Assembly: GCA_030998225.1 (NCBI GenBank)
Contig: JAPYXD010000713.1
Coordinates: 2,294,001 to 2,358,000, forward strand
Source: Diplolepis rosae
Lineage: Eukaryota > Arthropoda > Insecta > Hymenoptera > Diplolepididae
Direction of reading: 5' to 3'
DNA: 64,000 nt
Shown: positions 44,006-55,779 of the stretch, one piece after another
Layout: each line of letters starts with the position of its first letter
Numbering within the stretch: position 1 is the first letter of the stretch
The notes under the pieces: model-generated
What the model saw: the letters and a program-made list of their open reading frames with translations, nothing else
Databases searched by the model: none
Told to the model about the DNA's origin: nothing
Position numbers and translations under genes: made by a program

Positions 44006-44971
44006 TCGGAAGAGTCGTTCCACTACCTACCTATTCATGCCGGAACGAATGAAAGTAAACTGCGCCTTGGGCACACAAAAGAGTTTTCTAATTTCAAAAA
44101 TGTGTTGAATAATAAGCATACTGATGTTCCACGTTATTATATTTAATAGTCGAAACCAATTATAAACATATAAAATACAATTACAATTTATTTTAGTAGG
44201 AAGTTATTAATTTGATCCCAATAAATTGAAGTTAACGCTCCTGCACAGAAAATATTAGCTGTCGAAACATCCTTTGATTGTTAACAACTTTTGGATATGA
44301 CTAGTCAATGGGAATTTCGACAACTTTTTTAGAAGCTTTCATTGAAAGGTGTACGGAATTATTGAATTCATCAATGAATTTTTTAATATCAAATTCTCAA
44401 AGGAGTTGCCATGAAAAATAATACGCATCACTCGGAACAAAACACAATGGATTCAATGAATGCAAATGCAACTCTCGCTTCGCTTGGGCAGCAAACTTCG
44501 CACCCGTTGCAATCGCTGTGTTTCATTCCTTGTAATGCATTATACTATTTCTCATCTAACACTTTTATGACAAATCCTGTTTTAGTCTGACAGTTTATAT
44601 AATTTATTCAAAAGTTTCATATAATCTAGTTATATGGGTACTTTAAGTTTAATAAATTCTTGTTCATAATTGTTTCTTGATTCATTTATAATTACTTCTT
44701 TATTTTTCACTTATGTTTTATAAATGAAATCGATTTTATGAAAATTTAAACAGCAAAAGTCGTGATAACTGTATTACATAAAATTTAAACAACTTACGCA
44801 GGATTTAGAATTCACATAAATTTATTAGGCATAATAATAATTTGGAATTTACCATTGTAGAATCTATATTTTGAAAATATATAACGCAGAAAATAAAAGA
44901 ATCTTTTTATAAATGTTTTTACACAAGATACTTTTTGATAATAATGCAATTTTTGAATATACATTTCAAAA
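44006..44971. other. No gene recognised
   Basis: AT-rich; nothing supported. Confidence 0.4.
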
Positions 44972-45740
44972 CTTAGTTTCATCAAACTTCATACGTAGTT
45001 ATAATAAAAATTTATATTAAATATTAATTATAAATTATATAATAATATATTGTATATATTTATAATTATAATTATAGTAAATTAATTAGTTGAGTTTGAA
45101 ATTTCTGCAATTTCAAACTCAACTAATTAATTTGAAATAATTTATAGCCGCAAGGCTGAGCTACTACGTGATATAAGGAGATCTTTCTGTAGAGAAGGAG
45201 ATGGTGGACCACGAGATTGGTACTCTCACAAGCTCTGAATGATTCGTGCATCCACTATATAGGAAAGTTCCAAAGTCTCAGTGCTGTAAGCGAGCGTGTG
45301 TGTGATTCTACGAGAGCGCATCGTCCTATATATAATTGTAGCATTAGGTTAATATATGTGAGGTTCTATGTTTAAGTGTACTTGTGATTAAAAATATGAT
45401 TAACTGCGACTGAATGGTGTGTATGCATTTGTATGATATTTATGTATGTATGGAGCGGATGATTAATGGCAGGACCGAGGTAAGAATTTTTTTACTGTCG
45501 GTTGATTTAATACGCCCGATGCTAATTTTACTCAACTATCGTTTAAAGCTCCTCGAAAGTCGGCGATATACCCACTGACGCATATTGGTGCCTTGTCGTC
45601 GACCACATTTTACTCAAATCCTCACTATTCCCTATGTAACGCTTATTATTATTCACATTGGGTGAATTAAGTATTTATCAAATTCATTTTACTCGACTAG
45701 AATTCAAAAGATGTTGAAATGTCCTTATGTCACAAGTCAC
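44972..45740 (+). repeat. Dispersed repeat C, full copy
   Basis: Begins TAGTTTCATCAAACTTCATA. It passes through an AT-rich zone with a long palindrome (45090-45128, TTAGTTGAGTTTGAAATT and its complement), then TCTCACAAGCTCTGAATGAT and a TATA-like CACTATATAGGAAAGTTCC (about 45256). It continues with GTAAGCGAGCGTGTGTGTGA and TGTGATTAAAAATATGATTA, and ends near TGTCCTTATGTCAC. It aligns with 58405-59135 along its length. The TATA-like box and lack of ORF leave open an LTR or promoter-bearing MITE. Confidence 0.75.
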
Positions 45741-46179
45741 TTCTGAATTATCATGGTCTACATACATTTAAATTTATTTTGAAATATTATGAGTGTGAAT
45801 TAAATTTTCTCAAAGTGACTTCGACTTTGAGAAATACTTCTTTTTAAGGACACTTATTCGTTTGTAATACGTACTATCTTTCACATATTTATGCATATTT
45901 ATTTTTTTTCCAAAAGGGAATTGATTATTTGAAATATTTTCATTAAATGTTTCATCTTTTTGAGAAATATAAAACAACACTGTATTTGACTTATTAAAAA
46001 TATCTCTTCGTAGTTTATCATCAAAAGCAATTACAAAGTGCACAGAGGAAAAAAATTAAAATTTTATAAAATCCGAAATGCTTTATATTAAAGATTTCTT
46101 ACATTGGTTTTCAAAACTTAAATTTCGACAACTACTTTTGTTGTTATATTATTTCTATTTTCAAATTTCAATATTTGAT
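45741..46179. other. AT-rich spacer
   Basis: Nothing recognised. Confidence 0.4.
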
Positions 46180-46415
46180 TTTTCAAATTTCAACTCTTAC
46201 TTCAAAACTCTTCGCTGACAGGTATTTCAAAATTTATAATACATGGATTAAAATTTTTTTAACTAATTGTACCAATTTGCATTGCATTGATCTGAAAATT
46301 TCCAGAAATCTCCCTTATATAGATGTGAACAAATGCCTCACTGGACATTGCTCCATCACTAAAGTTCCCTCGATACTTTTTCGGCGAAGCTTAAAAAAAC
46401 GTGGTTATTGACCGG
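46180..46415 (+). repeat. Dispersed repeat E, copy 2
   Basis: Inverted partner of 40825-41005. The open frame across it (46175-46411) is not supported, since the same sequence in copy 1 is closed. Confidence 0.6.
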
Positions 46416-46982
46416 CCTCAATTTGCAATTAAATATTTTTTTCTCATGCATGCACAGAAATGGCCACTTTTTTTGCCTGAATAGCGAAAAGGAAATCCCC
46501 ATTTTGGGGTACACACAAAAAATGCGGGAGTTATCAATAATTCCCGTGGGAATTATCAATTACTCCTGCTCATGGGGGAACAATTGCGTAATTTGCCTTA
46601 GCACCGTGATTTTTTGCTATTTTTTGCACCATCAAGTGTCGACATCTAACGGACGAAGAGGTGAGTTCGTTTGAAAACTTGAAAGTATGGGCATCCAACT
46701 TCATCGTTGTAATAACCTACAATTGGTGAAAAATTGTCTTTGTCGAATATTCTGACTGACATTTTTCGTGTGTTTCGTTTATATTTACATCTACAATATG
46801 CTTTTTTAATCATTTATTTCTAATGGAAATGAGCTGACCTAATGCCAATATAAAAATAATATAGCGATTTAAAATCGGCCTCTTCGATGTTGTTGTGGAG
46901 TCTAAATTTAATTTGGCGATTTGGTGAAGTGAGGTACAATATAAGTTAGACATATTTATTAACAAGTGCCTTACATGATCTA
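46416..46982. other. No gene recognised
   Basis: Contains a small palindrome-like phrase (TTATCAATAATTCCCGTGGG, then AATTATCAATTACTCC). Nothing coding. Confidence 0.4.
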
Positions 46983-47917
46983 CACAGTGTGGTCTGAAAA
47001 TAACCGAACTTTTCATTTAAATCATAGAACACGTAGCGCCATCTATTAACCGTTGGCAGCGTTAGAAAGGTATATTTTTCTTCTTTCAAGTGCAACCAAG
47101 TTCAAGCAAATCAGTTGGCAGGTCACAAAATTACGCAGGTTTTAATGACAGTAGTTTTTGTGGTTGTGTAGTAAAAACATAATGGAACAAAGAGCAAATA
47201 TTAAATTTTGTTTCAAACTCGGTAAAAAATTTTCTGAGACTTACGAATTATTAAAAAAAGTTTATGGTGATGATTGTATGAGTCGTACTCAAGTTTACAC
47301 GTGGTTTACACGATTTAAAAATGGCCATGATGATTTAAATGATGATTCAAGACCTGGATGACCAGAATCATCAAATCGTGCTGAGTTAGTGGAAAAAGTA
47401 CGTGAAATAATCACTATCGATGCAAATTTCACTGTGAGAATGATGGCAGAAGAATTAAATTCATCTTACTGTACAGTCTACACAATATTAACAGAAGATT
47501 TCTGTAAAAGAGAGGTCTGTGCACGGTTTGTTCCACATCAGTGAAATGAAGATAAAAAATCGCTTGTGTAGAAAATCAAAGAATTTTTGATGAAATAACA
47601 AATTTGTGTCATCGACCACCCTCAGTATTCGCCTGATCTATCACCGTGTGACTATTTTTTGTTCCCAAAACTGAAAACTGCAATGAAAGGAGCTTTTTAC
47701 GATGACGTTCCAACTATTCAAGTAGTTGTGACACAGGTGTTAAAGAACATCCCATAAAACCGAGTTTAAAAAGTCTATGGATCAATTGGTTGATCGTTCC
47801 AAACGTTGTATTGAGTTAAATGGATCCTATTTTGAATAAATATTAACTTTGAAACATAATACCATGCTTGTTTTATTCTATAACTAAAAAGTTCAGTTAT
47901 TTTCAGATCACACTGTG
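46983..47917 (+). mobile_element. Mariner-family element, internally deleted
   Basis: TIRs CACAGTGTGGTCTGAAAATA (46983) and its complement ending 47917 (GATCACACTGTG) are flanked by TA on both sides. At 935 bases it is shorter than a full mariner because the middle of the transposase is missing. Confidence 0.88.
47181..47839 (+). pseudogene. Mariner transposase, deleted and broken
   Basis: Opens MEQRANIKFCFKLGKKF, YGDDCMSRTQVYTWF, RFKNGHDDLNDDSRPG, a TGA at 47359-47361, then PESSNRAELVEKVREII and VRMMAEELNSSYCTVYTILT. After about 47545 there are stops and then a jump to HPQYSPDLSPCDYFLFPKLK, the third catalytic motif. The first two catalytic Asp motifs (GDES-like, HHDN-like) are deleted. The C-terminal part with several stops ends at about 47839. 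The protein was of the mariner DD34D kind but a different lineage from 18425-19707. Confidence 0.85.
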
Positions 47918-49526
47918 TACGTTAGGGCCACAGTAGGGACATAACGGTGACTCTCAACAGCTTACGTGTGTCATTTCTCATAAGGCGTCAGCGAGATCGC
48001 CTCATCGGGGCCTCATTTCACCCCATTAGGGCCAGAAGGGTGCTAAACTGAAATTTCTGTACGGAAATGTAGGATTTAAGTTCAAAATGTGTATATTGTA
48101 TTATTTTAATTCATGCATTATACATTTACAAAACCATTGTTATTAATGTACTACTTTTGTGTATAAAACTTACAATTGAGTTTTGATTTAAGAATCTTAG
48201 AGCACGTATATAAATTTTTATGAATTATATAAATTTTAGGGTCATGCCCCGTGTTAGTATATAACGCAAAGCACAGAGAAAAAATCATAAAACTACCGGA
48301 TATAGTTTTATTCTTATAGCAATTATATAATCAAATAAAAAACTACGTGCCATATGAAAAAATATTCGGAAACAACTTTTTAGATCGTTATAGTAGAATA
48401 ATTTCATCTATAAACATTTTTTTCGTTCATCAGATAGTTTAGTCGAAAAATAGGTTTTTTTATTTTCATCGCATTTTTTGAGTCTTTTCAAAAAGTATAA
48501 GTATTATAAAAAAATATTTAAAATACAAATTTTTAGACCATTTTTGGAAAAATAATTTCATTCCCAAACCTTTTCCTGTATTACATATAGTTTGACTGAA
48601 AAATGAAATTTCCTTTTTGATTTTTTGATGTTTTAAAATTCCGTACATTTATTAACTTATCTAGGATGAAAAAAATCTATAGAGATAATAATTTGTAGAG
48701 TTATTTGAGTATTACAAGATACACGAATCCAAGATTGAAAGTTTTGAATTTTTTAATAAATATTGTTCATACATTTTGACAATGGTCTAATTTTTTAGAA
48801 TTTTGTCAAATAAGTCTAGCTGACAAACTTCTTTCTTTTCGGTCTTTGAAAGTGCCTACTAAAGCGCAACTCAAGCTGATCATTCATTCGAAAGATATCG
48901 TGTCTAAAGACAACAATGACAGGCAGACGGACAGGATGTAAGAAGCCTTTTTTTGGATGCAGGAGACCATGAAACTTAAATATTTGTTAAAAAAGAAGAT
49001 GTCAAATTTCACATAAATCTAATACCTACTCATACGTGGTGACATACATTTTTCCGTAATGTTCGATAGCTTGAAGTTTTTCTCCTTTATATATAAAGTG
49101 TGATTGGCATTATTTTTTTCGGCAATCTTCGACAAACTTTTGCAACAAATATTACCCTAGTAATCTTCTGAGGCTTGGCCCAATATTAGATAATTTTTCG
49201 AAGCCAACTATCGTCACTGGATCAACAATCACTCGTATCTTGATTTGATTATTGATGGGTTTGTTAGAATATCGTAATTTGTGTACAAATTGGGCAATGA
49301 GAATAGCTACTACCCGTGTAGAAATTTTTCTATCTTTTCTTATTTAAAGTCGGGTTCTAGGTGGGCTCGGACTAGAATTTACTGATATAGAAGAAACTGA
49401 TGGGGGCGTCATTAGGATCTGATTAGTATTTCTAGTCTAAAAAAAGCTGATAGGGGCTTTGTCAAGTGCTAGTGAAGAATTTCTCGTTCCACTTAGATAT
49501 GGCAAATTCATTTGTATCTGGAATAT
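47918..49526. other. No gene recognised (1.6 kb)
   Basis: Mostly AT-rich; a short GC-richer patch at 47930-48055 has no content I recognise. Confidence 0.45.
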
Positions 49527-49687
49527 ATAAAAATACATGAAAGAGTGTTAAAAAGTTTCATAGAAATTAAATTTGAGGTATTGACGAATTAAATTCGAGG
49601 TATTGAGTGTTTGTGAATCCTTTATATTATAAGCTTCAGAGAACAGTTCTCTAAAATCTTGTTGCGCAGTCGTCACTGTGCAAGAGG
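49527..49687 (-). repeat. Dispersed repeat G, copy 2
   Basis: Inverted partner of 20116-20285; shares TGAAACTTTTTAACACTC, AAGGATTCACAAACACTC and AGTGACGACTGCGCAACAAG on the minus strand. Confidence 0.65.
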
Positions 49688-49990
49688 CAGTTTCACGTCG
49701 GATTTTGCTTCAATTGAAGTAAGAGCGAAGTGTAATTTTTGTCATATATTTAGATGCTTGGCATAATTAATACGATTGTAAATCTTTTTGAACTTGCACA
49801 CTGATAGAAATGGGTCGGGAGTTTTAGTCATTCGGTTGGTAATTTATAATTGTATTTATAATATAATATGTCTCTCTGAACAATACAGTTTGTTGAGCCA
49901 GCAATCGAAATATTGTAAGTGAAACTGATGGAATCAGAAATATAATATGGGAAGGCAAACAATAAATCTTGCTGTAGCAACCAATAATAC
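49688..49990. other. AT-rich spacer
   Basis: Nothing recognised. Confidence 0.35.
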
Positions 49991-50826
49991 CTGTGTGGAA
50001 ATTGCCCCAGTTAGCCCCGTTACAAAAAGGTTTCTGGCCGGATCCCTGTCGGGCAAACTCGGGCTGTATTGCATGGCCGGGAACTGGGTGGGAATCATCC
50101 GGGTTGACTCGTGACGAGACCGGCTCAAATCGGGAACAGGCAGAATCAACCCAGGATAAAGGTCATTGTCAGAAACTGACCGGAAACTAGTCGGGCACTA
50201 GTCAAGTACTTTGGCGAAAGTCTCGGATTGGGAATTTATTCCAAACCAGTGCGACCCATTCATAAATCTGTTTCTGAACCAATCCGAGTTATTCCAAAAA
50301 AATCCGAAGTCAGTTGCAATTCGTATCAATCAGAGGCCCATTTAAAATCAATGCGAACTCTTAATCCGAATAAATCCGACCAATCCGAATCAGTCCAAAT
50401 TTTCAATCCGAATGATTCCAAATTTGCTTTGGAATCATTCGAAATAACTTGGTTTGGTTCGCAATCAGATTCCGGAATGGCTTGGAATAGTGCGGATTGA
50501 TTCGGAATGAATTTCAATCCGGAACTTTCGCCAGGGTGAACCTATATGATATTTAAAAATTTCTAAAAATTTCTAAAAACTTTAAAAAATTTTCAAAGAT
50601 TTTACGCAGTAGTTTTCCTTGAGGGCGTGTGTTCAGGTGCTTTGAACCATTTAGTGAAAGCGCAGTCTTTGTCGTTTGTTTTCTTTTGTGTCCGTTTACT
50701 TATCTTCGTAGGCTTTGCGCTGACCTTTAAGGTTAACGTCGAGCAGGTATCAAAATTAATTACCCTCTCCCACGACGTTCGGTTAAGATGTTTAGTTATG
50801 GGACTTTCCTTTAGGTTTTTGTTTAA
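49991..50826 (-). repeat. Dispersed repeat D, copy 2
   Basis: Inverted partner of 34568-35571, without the AT-rich block of copy 1. It starts CTGTGTGGAAATTGCCCC and ends ATTTAGTTATGGGACTTTCC and TTTTTGTTTAAA. The frames inside (49934-50895) are by-products. Confidence 0.8.
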
Positions 50827-50835
50827 AATTTGAGA

Positions 50836-51056
50836 AAAAAACCCAAAAAATTTATGCGCCCTGTACATAACCTCAAAAGTAGCGAAAACTCCCATCTTTC
50901 GAGCACATTACCTCAAATATCTCAAAATCCTGACGTGATAGGCTGATTCTGATTCCGGATTCGGATTCTACGTCAAAAATTACTCCGGAAACGACCCACA
51001 GCTTTTCAACAACAAATAGAAACCCATTATTTGCAGACCTGTGTTATTTATGATAA
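50836..51056 (+). repeat. Single right arm of the 6953-8280 foldback family
   Basis: ATGCGCCCTGTACATAACCT, TTTCGAGCACATTACC, TCAAAATCCTGACGTGATAG and ATTTGCAGACCTGTGTTATT match 8090-8282 in the same orientation. No left arm is present. It joins directly to repeat D copy 2. Confidence 0.8.
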
Positions 51057-51239
51057 TTATAATTCATTTATATTATGATTGAATATAATATATATTATAG
51101 TTCGAGTAATCGCATAATTTATTTATTGAATTTTTAGCTTTAAAATTATTTGAATAACAATTCAATTACAAAAATAAATTCGAATCCGTATCCCTGTAAA
51201 CTCAAATTCATCTTAACGTCCAAACAAAAGTATAATTCA

Positions 51240-51660
51240 CAATCTTAAGAGTTCAAAACTGTTCGAAGTCTCAAAATACAAGAAACGACCAAGTCGGGAC
51301 CAAAAGAATTTCTTAAAATAAACGATTATGAGAACCGAACAGAATAGGAGGAAAGAAAAAAGAAGGCCACCTTTCAAAACCTCTTCCTTCTTTTTCTTTC
51401 TTTCGTCCTTTTTTGTCTTTACTACCCACGACCATCTACATAAAAATAAGACGCCAACGTTTCGGTGCTCTTCCAGCACCCTCTTCAAGGCTAACAAAAT
51501 ATATCAATTATTAAAATACTGACATTACCTCGAGCGCCAGCAGGAAGCTGAAAAACTTATTTTGCCAGATCCTTTTCATGATCTGCCTGAGACCGTAAGG
51601 GTCATTCAATAAAATTTTAATTGTTCCACAGAATCTTGAAACTTCAAGGAAATGTATTGT
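51240..51660 (-). mobile_element. Solo Penelope-like element end (pLTR)
   Basis: It matches 60700-61130: GGAGGAAAGAAAAAAGAAGG, CAAAACCTCTTCCTTCTT, TTACTACCCACGACCATC, the hammerhead block, CGCCAGCAGGAAGCTGAAAA and TAAGGGTCATTCAATAAAAT. No coding sequence survives, so the copy is truncated in the element's 5' direction or solo. Orientation is given by the hammerhead and by the 60700-61470 copy. Confidence 0.75.
51453..51489 (-). ncRNA. Hammerhead ribozyme relic, core mutated
   Basis: The minus strand gives GCC, TTGAAGA, stem II GGTGCT/AGCACC with a short loop, GAAAC, GTT, GGC. Compared with the intact motif at 60876-60914, the first core base C has become T and the cleavage triplet GUC has become GUU. 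The change in the CUGANGA box should abolish cleavage. Confidence 0.65.
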
Positions 51661-52433
51661 GACATTTAAGGTCTAAATCAGGTTTTAGCTTTGAGAATCA
51701 GCAAATAAGGAATAATTCAGTTTCTAAATATTTCGAAAAGTATCAAAGCAGGGGTAAATGAGAAGGAGCAGGGGGTAAGCAGTACCTAAAAACGTGAAAC
51801 TTGCTCCTAAATTTCGACTCGGGTATATATATATATATATATATAATTCATTTAATCCCGAAAAACTTTAATGAAACTCCGTAGATCTATCAAAGTAGAT
51901 CCCATTCCTTAAAAATATTTCTTAAAATATTTGTTTGATTTAACCAAATAGTATCCAAACAAACAATCTTTAGTTGCATAAAGCAAATTCTTTGGTAGAT
52001 CCAACTGAATTTTTGTTGGATCAAATAATTTTTTGAGCGTGTAAATAGATAAAAAATGACAGATTCCATCGTGGAAGATTTACCACTGATGTTAATTCAG
52101 TTAATTTTACACTGCTTCAGATTCAGTGAATATTAGTTTAAAATTGAATTTTTCAAAAAACCATGTGGATGGTCTAACTAAATGTTTCAGAATAAGTTAG
52201 TACAGTACCGGCCAAAATTGTCAGCACTAAAAAAAATAGATTAGGCTCTCTTTTAACCCTACAAAGTGGCACATATTTCCATTTTTGCCGACTTGAGGTG
52301 TAAAAGAGGGCTTAATTTAATAAAACTTAAACACTCTACAGATCCTCTTCCAGCCTCAACTTAGACCCGCCAGTAGTCCTCTAAACTCTATAGGACAAGA
52401 AGTGACATCACATTAATTTTTATAATGAAATGT
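51661..52433. other. No gene recognised; TA microsatellite
   Basis: (TA)11 at 51824-51845. No ORF or other repeat recognised. Confidence 0.45.
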
Positions 52434-52798
52434 ACACGGAGAAAAATAGTTCAAGTAATTTTACTCAACTCTGTCCATTAAACTTGGGACACAAGGACAT
52501 TTGAACATCTATTAAATCCTAGTCGGGTAAAATGAATTTCATAAATATCTAATTTACCCAAAGTGAATAACAATAAGCGTTACATAGGGAATAGTAAGGA
52601 GTTGAGTCAAACGTTATCGGCGACAGGGCACCAACATGCGTCAGTGGGTTAACATTCACCGACGCTTGAGGTGCTTCAAACCGTAGTTGAGTAAAATGAG
52701 CATCGGGCGTATTATTTGGACTGGCAATGATATGGTTCTCTTAAATAAAAAAAAATTCTTACCTCGAGCCTGCCATTAGTCATCCGATACATACATAT

Positions 52799-54086
52799 TG
52801 GTTTTCCAATAGGGACATAACAATTTTATGTATGAATAAAACACAGAAATATTTGAGATATTGAGTTCAAATTTATTGTGGGTGTAGTGCAAGCATTACA
52901 TTTTATGAATGGAATTCGATATCGGTCATATGACAACCATGAGCCTGTTTACAGCGGTCGATTCTTTGGACCCAATTTTCCACCACTCTGGCACACATTT
53001 CGACCGGAGAGTTGTCAATTTCGCGTTGGATGTTGTCTTTGAGGTCGTCTAAAGTTGTTGGCTTGTTGGCATAAACCACTGACTTGATAGGGCCCCATAA
53101 AAAGAAATCCAATGGCGTTAGATCGCATGAACGAGGCGGCCATTCGACCGGATCATTTCTCGAGATAACACGTTCACCGAATTTGCCTTTCAAAAAATCG
53201 ATTATGACGCGTGCTGTGTGGCTAGTGGCACCGTCTTATTGAAACCACATATCGTTGATGTCAAGTTCATCTAATTCTTGCCACAAATGATCTCTCAACA
53301 TAGCACGATAGCGCTCTCCATTGACGGTCGTTTTCATTCACAAAAAAATACGGCCCAATCACACCTCCGGCATGAAAACCGCACCAAACAGTCACTTTTT
53401 GCGGATGCAAAGGTGTCTCAAGAAGCATATTTGGGTTTGTTGCTGACCAATAACGCATATTTTGCTTATTAACAAAGCCATTGAGTCAGAAATGAGCTTC
53501 ATCTTTGAAGATGATTTTTCGATTAAATTCTTTATTTTCTTCAAGCTTTGCCAGAGCCAAATTGGAGAAGTTTCGGCGTTTCAAATGATCAAGTGGCTTT
53601 AGTTCTTGAGTCAATTTAATCTTGAAAGCATGTAGGCCAAAATATTTTCGCATAATACGCCACAGTTTCGTTTGAGCGATGCCCAATTCTTGGGAACGAC
53701 GTGGAATCGACTGATTTGGCTCATTTTGAATCGATGCACTTACGGCTGCGATTATTTCTTCGCTTCGAGCAATACGACGTCTTTTTGGCACCGGAACGTC
53801 CAATAGTGTAAATTTGGAATCGAATTTATCTCTATAACACGCACAGCCTGTCGGTTGGGACGATTGTTACGGCCAAAAATTGGAGTATGCCCTCTTACAG
53901 TTGCGACCACCGACTCAGAATTTTGGTAGTAATTTTTAATAATTTCCAAACCTTGCTGGTTCGTGAACTTTACCATGATGAAAATGTTGACTTTAACTAA
54001 CGTTTTGACATTGACAGTTCATTAAAAAAGTTTAAGGGTGCGTTCATATAAAGATACGAAATTGTTATATCCCTATTGGAAAACCC
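52799..54086 (-). mobile_element. DD41D Tc1/mariner element
   Basis: Near-perfect inverted ends GGTTTTCCAATAGGGACATA (52800) and TATCCCTATTGGAAAACC (to 54085). It inserted in the TACATA run of a repeat C copy. About 1.29 kb; the transposase on the minus strand spans 52903-53976. Confidence 0.88.
52903..53976 (-). pseudogene. Tc1/mariner transposase, DD41D type, broken
   Basis: It starts at 53976 (MVKFTNQQGLEIIKNYYQNS), then a frameshift region and the second DNA-binding half (VPVPKRRRIARSEEIIAAVS to LGIAQTKLWRIMRKYF). The catalytic triad is readable: FKDEAHF followed by TGA at the expected Trp; a second Asp in DGATSHTARVIIDF, just after a TAA; and a third in LTPLDFFLWG. There are 41 residues between the second and third Asp by my count, which places it in the DD41D (rosa-like) group. 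A conserved C-terminal part follows (NIQREIDNSPVEMCARVVEN). Two nonsense codons and one or more shifts make it inactive. Confidence 0.85.
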
Positions 54087-54180
54087 TTTACATAAACAGC
54101 ATACAAATACATTCACACCATTCAGTCGCAGCCAATCATATTTTTAATCACAAATACACTTAAACATATAACATATTAAA

Positions 54181-54689
54181 ATTTTTCGAGAAGTCAATTT
54201 TTGAACTTTTGAGGTTCGAAAAAAGTACGTTTTTACGATAGCATATGGGTCATTCCATATTAGATTGACAGTCGATGTCGCAGATTTGAACGAGATAATT
54301 TTTTTTCGGTTCTTTATCAACAATAAATAGACACGTTTTTTTTTGTTTGGCCAAAAAAAATTTTTTTACAAGTATACGATTTTTCGAATTTTCTAAGAAA
54401 TTATATTTTCGACATAGCAAGCGCACTTTCAAACCTGTTTATCTTGAAAACAATTGTTCGCACGAAATTTTTTCCAAATAACGAAAATTAGGGTTTTGAC
54501 TCTTCTTTACAGAGATTGTTGCGAAAAAATTGTTTAAATATTTTTTAACATACAAAAGTAAGGAAATAAATGCAAAATCGTTTGTTTACAAATTTGTCCC
54601 CTTTCGAAAACTTTTTTTCGTGGATTTACATTCATTGAAGTCTGTTATAAAATATGACGATTGAATCAAAATGGCTGGATCATTGATTC
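54181..54689. other. AT-rich spacer
   Basis: Nothing recognised. Confidence 0.4.
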
Positions 54690-54868
54690 GGAAGTTATGG
54701 AATTTTGAAGAGCCTCACACGGCCTCGCACGCAATCCGGGCGCTTTCACATGCGGTGAGCGTTTACCTTTACTTTTAGCGCTAATAACTTACGCCCGGTA
54801 AAACGCTCGCCGCGTGTGGAAGCACTCGGGTTGCGTGCGAGGCCGCGTGAGGCTCTTCAAAAATTCGT
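54690..54868. mobile_element. Small foldback MITE, GC-rich core
   Basis: 54700-54765 (GAAGAGCCTCACACGGCCTC, GCACGCAATCCGGGCGCTTT) is inverted against 54801-54863 (with GCACTCGGGTTGCGTGCGAG, GCCGCGTGAGGCTCTTC). The loop is about 35 bases. Confidence 0.7.
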
Positions 54869-54956
54869 CATGTCGACAAATCCTACAAAACGGTATTTTT
54901 GTTTTTGTGAATGACCGAAAAAAAAATTTTATCAAGATTTTCGAGCGTGGACATTT

Positions 54957-55650
54957 TCCGCTGTATCCTAATAGGTGCATGCGCAGTTCAATTTTTGCAT
55001 TATACTCCTCTGTATCGTAATACACAACATTACGCTATTCTCAACTGTCGCATAAAAACGCGTAAATGCGCCGGAGTCACATAATAGTATATTATGTGCC
55101 TAGGCGCATAATGAGGGTTATTATGCGACTAGCGACAATGCTAGCAGGAGATCGAAGCCACAGCGTAGTCGAGGCGTAGCTGAGGCAAAGCCGAGACGAA
55201 GCCGAGGCGCGATCAGTCCTGCGACCATTTGAAGCGAGTCTCGTAATTACCCGAATTGTGTGCATTGGCACATATTCTATTTTATGTGACATCGGCGCAT
55301 ATACGAGTTTTTATGCGTACACTCGCATCCAATCTGAAAAGGTCGAAATTGCCGTGAGTATCACCCAACTCACTTGACATTTCGCGAATACTTCCGGCCA
55401 TTTTGATTTTCTCGATCTTGTGTAGTAGTAGCGTATATTAATAGACGCATGCGCAGTTCAAATGTACAAGGATTTGTCAGTACGGTGCCAACGCTGTACG
55501 AAAAAGAAGATTACGCTCCGCTGTATCCTAATAGGTGCATGCGCAGTTCAATTTTTACATTACATTCATCGGTAGCGTAATACATAACATTACGCTACTC
55601 TGAACTGTAGCGTAAAAACGAGTTTACGCGTCGGAGGCGCGTGAAAATTA
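54957..55650 (+). repeat. Composite repeat: A, B/A composite, A
   Basis: Copy A at 54957-55095 (CCGCTGTATCCTAATAGGTG, CATGCGCAGTTCAATTTTTG) and copy A at 55519-55650 (same start) lie in direct orientation around the B/A composite 55081-55515, which matches 42065-42510. The B part is bounded by inverted A-like words (TGCGCCGGAGTCACATAA near 55068; TTATGTGACATCGGCGCAT near 55284), so B may be an insertion with A-derived ends. No coding. Confidence 0.7.
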
Positions 55651-55779
55651 TTACCTAAAATACACTGATGCATTTTATAATCTTTAAGTACATTTGTTTT
55701 TTTTTAACATTTGTGAACTGAACAGCAAGGTCTTTCGAAAAATACTTTTTCATTATGTTCAAAATGCTCTTATTGACAT
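55651..55779. other. Short spacer
   Basis: Nothing recognised. Confidence 0.3.

Larger units (their letters stand above)
52434..54180 (-). repeat. Dispersed repeat C, copy split by a mariner
   Basis: 52434-52798 (minus strand) is the 3' half of repeat C, ending at TACACGGAGAAAAATAG. 54087-54180 is its continuation (TGTGATTAAAAATATGATTG, GCGACTGAATGGTGTGAAT). Removal of 52799-54086 restores the order seen at 45370-45700 and 58750-59100. Confidence 0.75.

Noticed and set aside
46175..46411. 78-codon frame in repeat E
   Set aside because: Copy 1 of the repeat at 40825-41005 is not open in this frame.
49934..50895. Several frames on both strands of repeat D
   Set aside because: They come from ATTCCGA/TCGGAAT words that are open by chance; no conserved frame between the two copies.
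51824..51845. TA run as a regulatory site
   Set aside because: It is a simple microsatellite with no supporting context.
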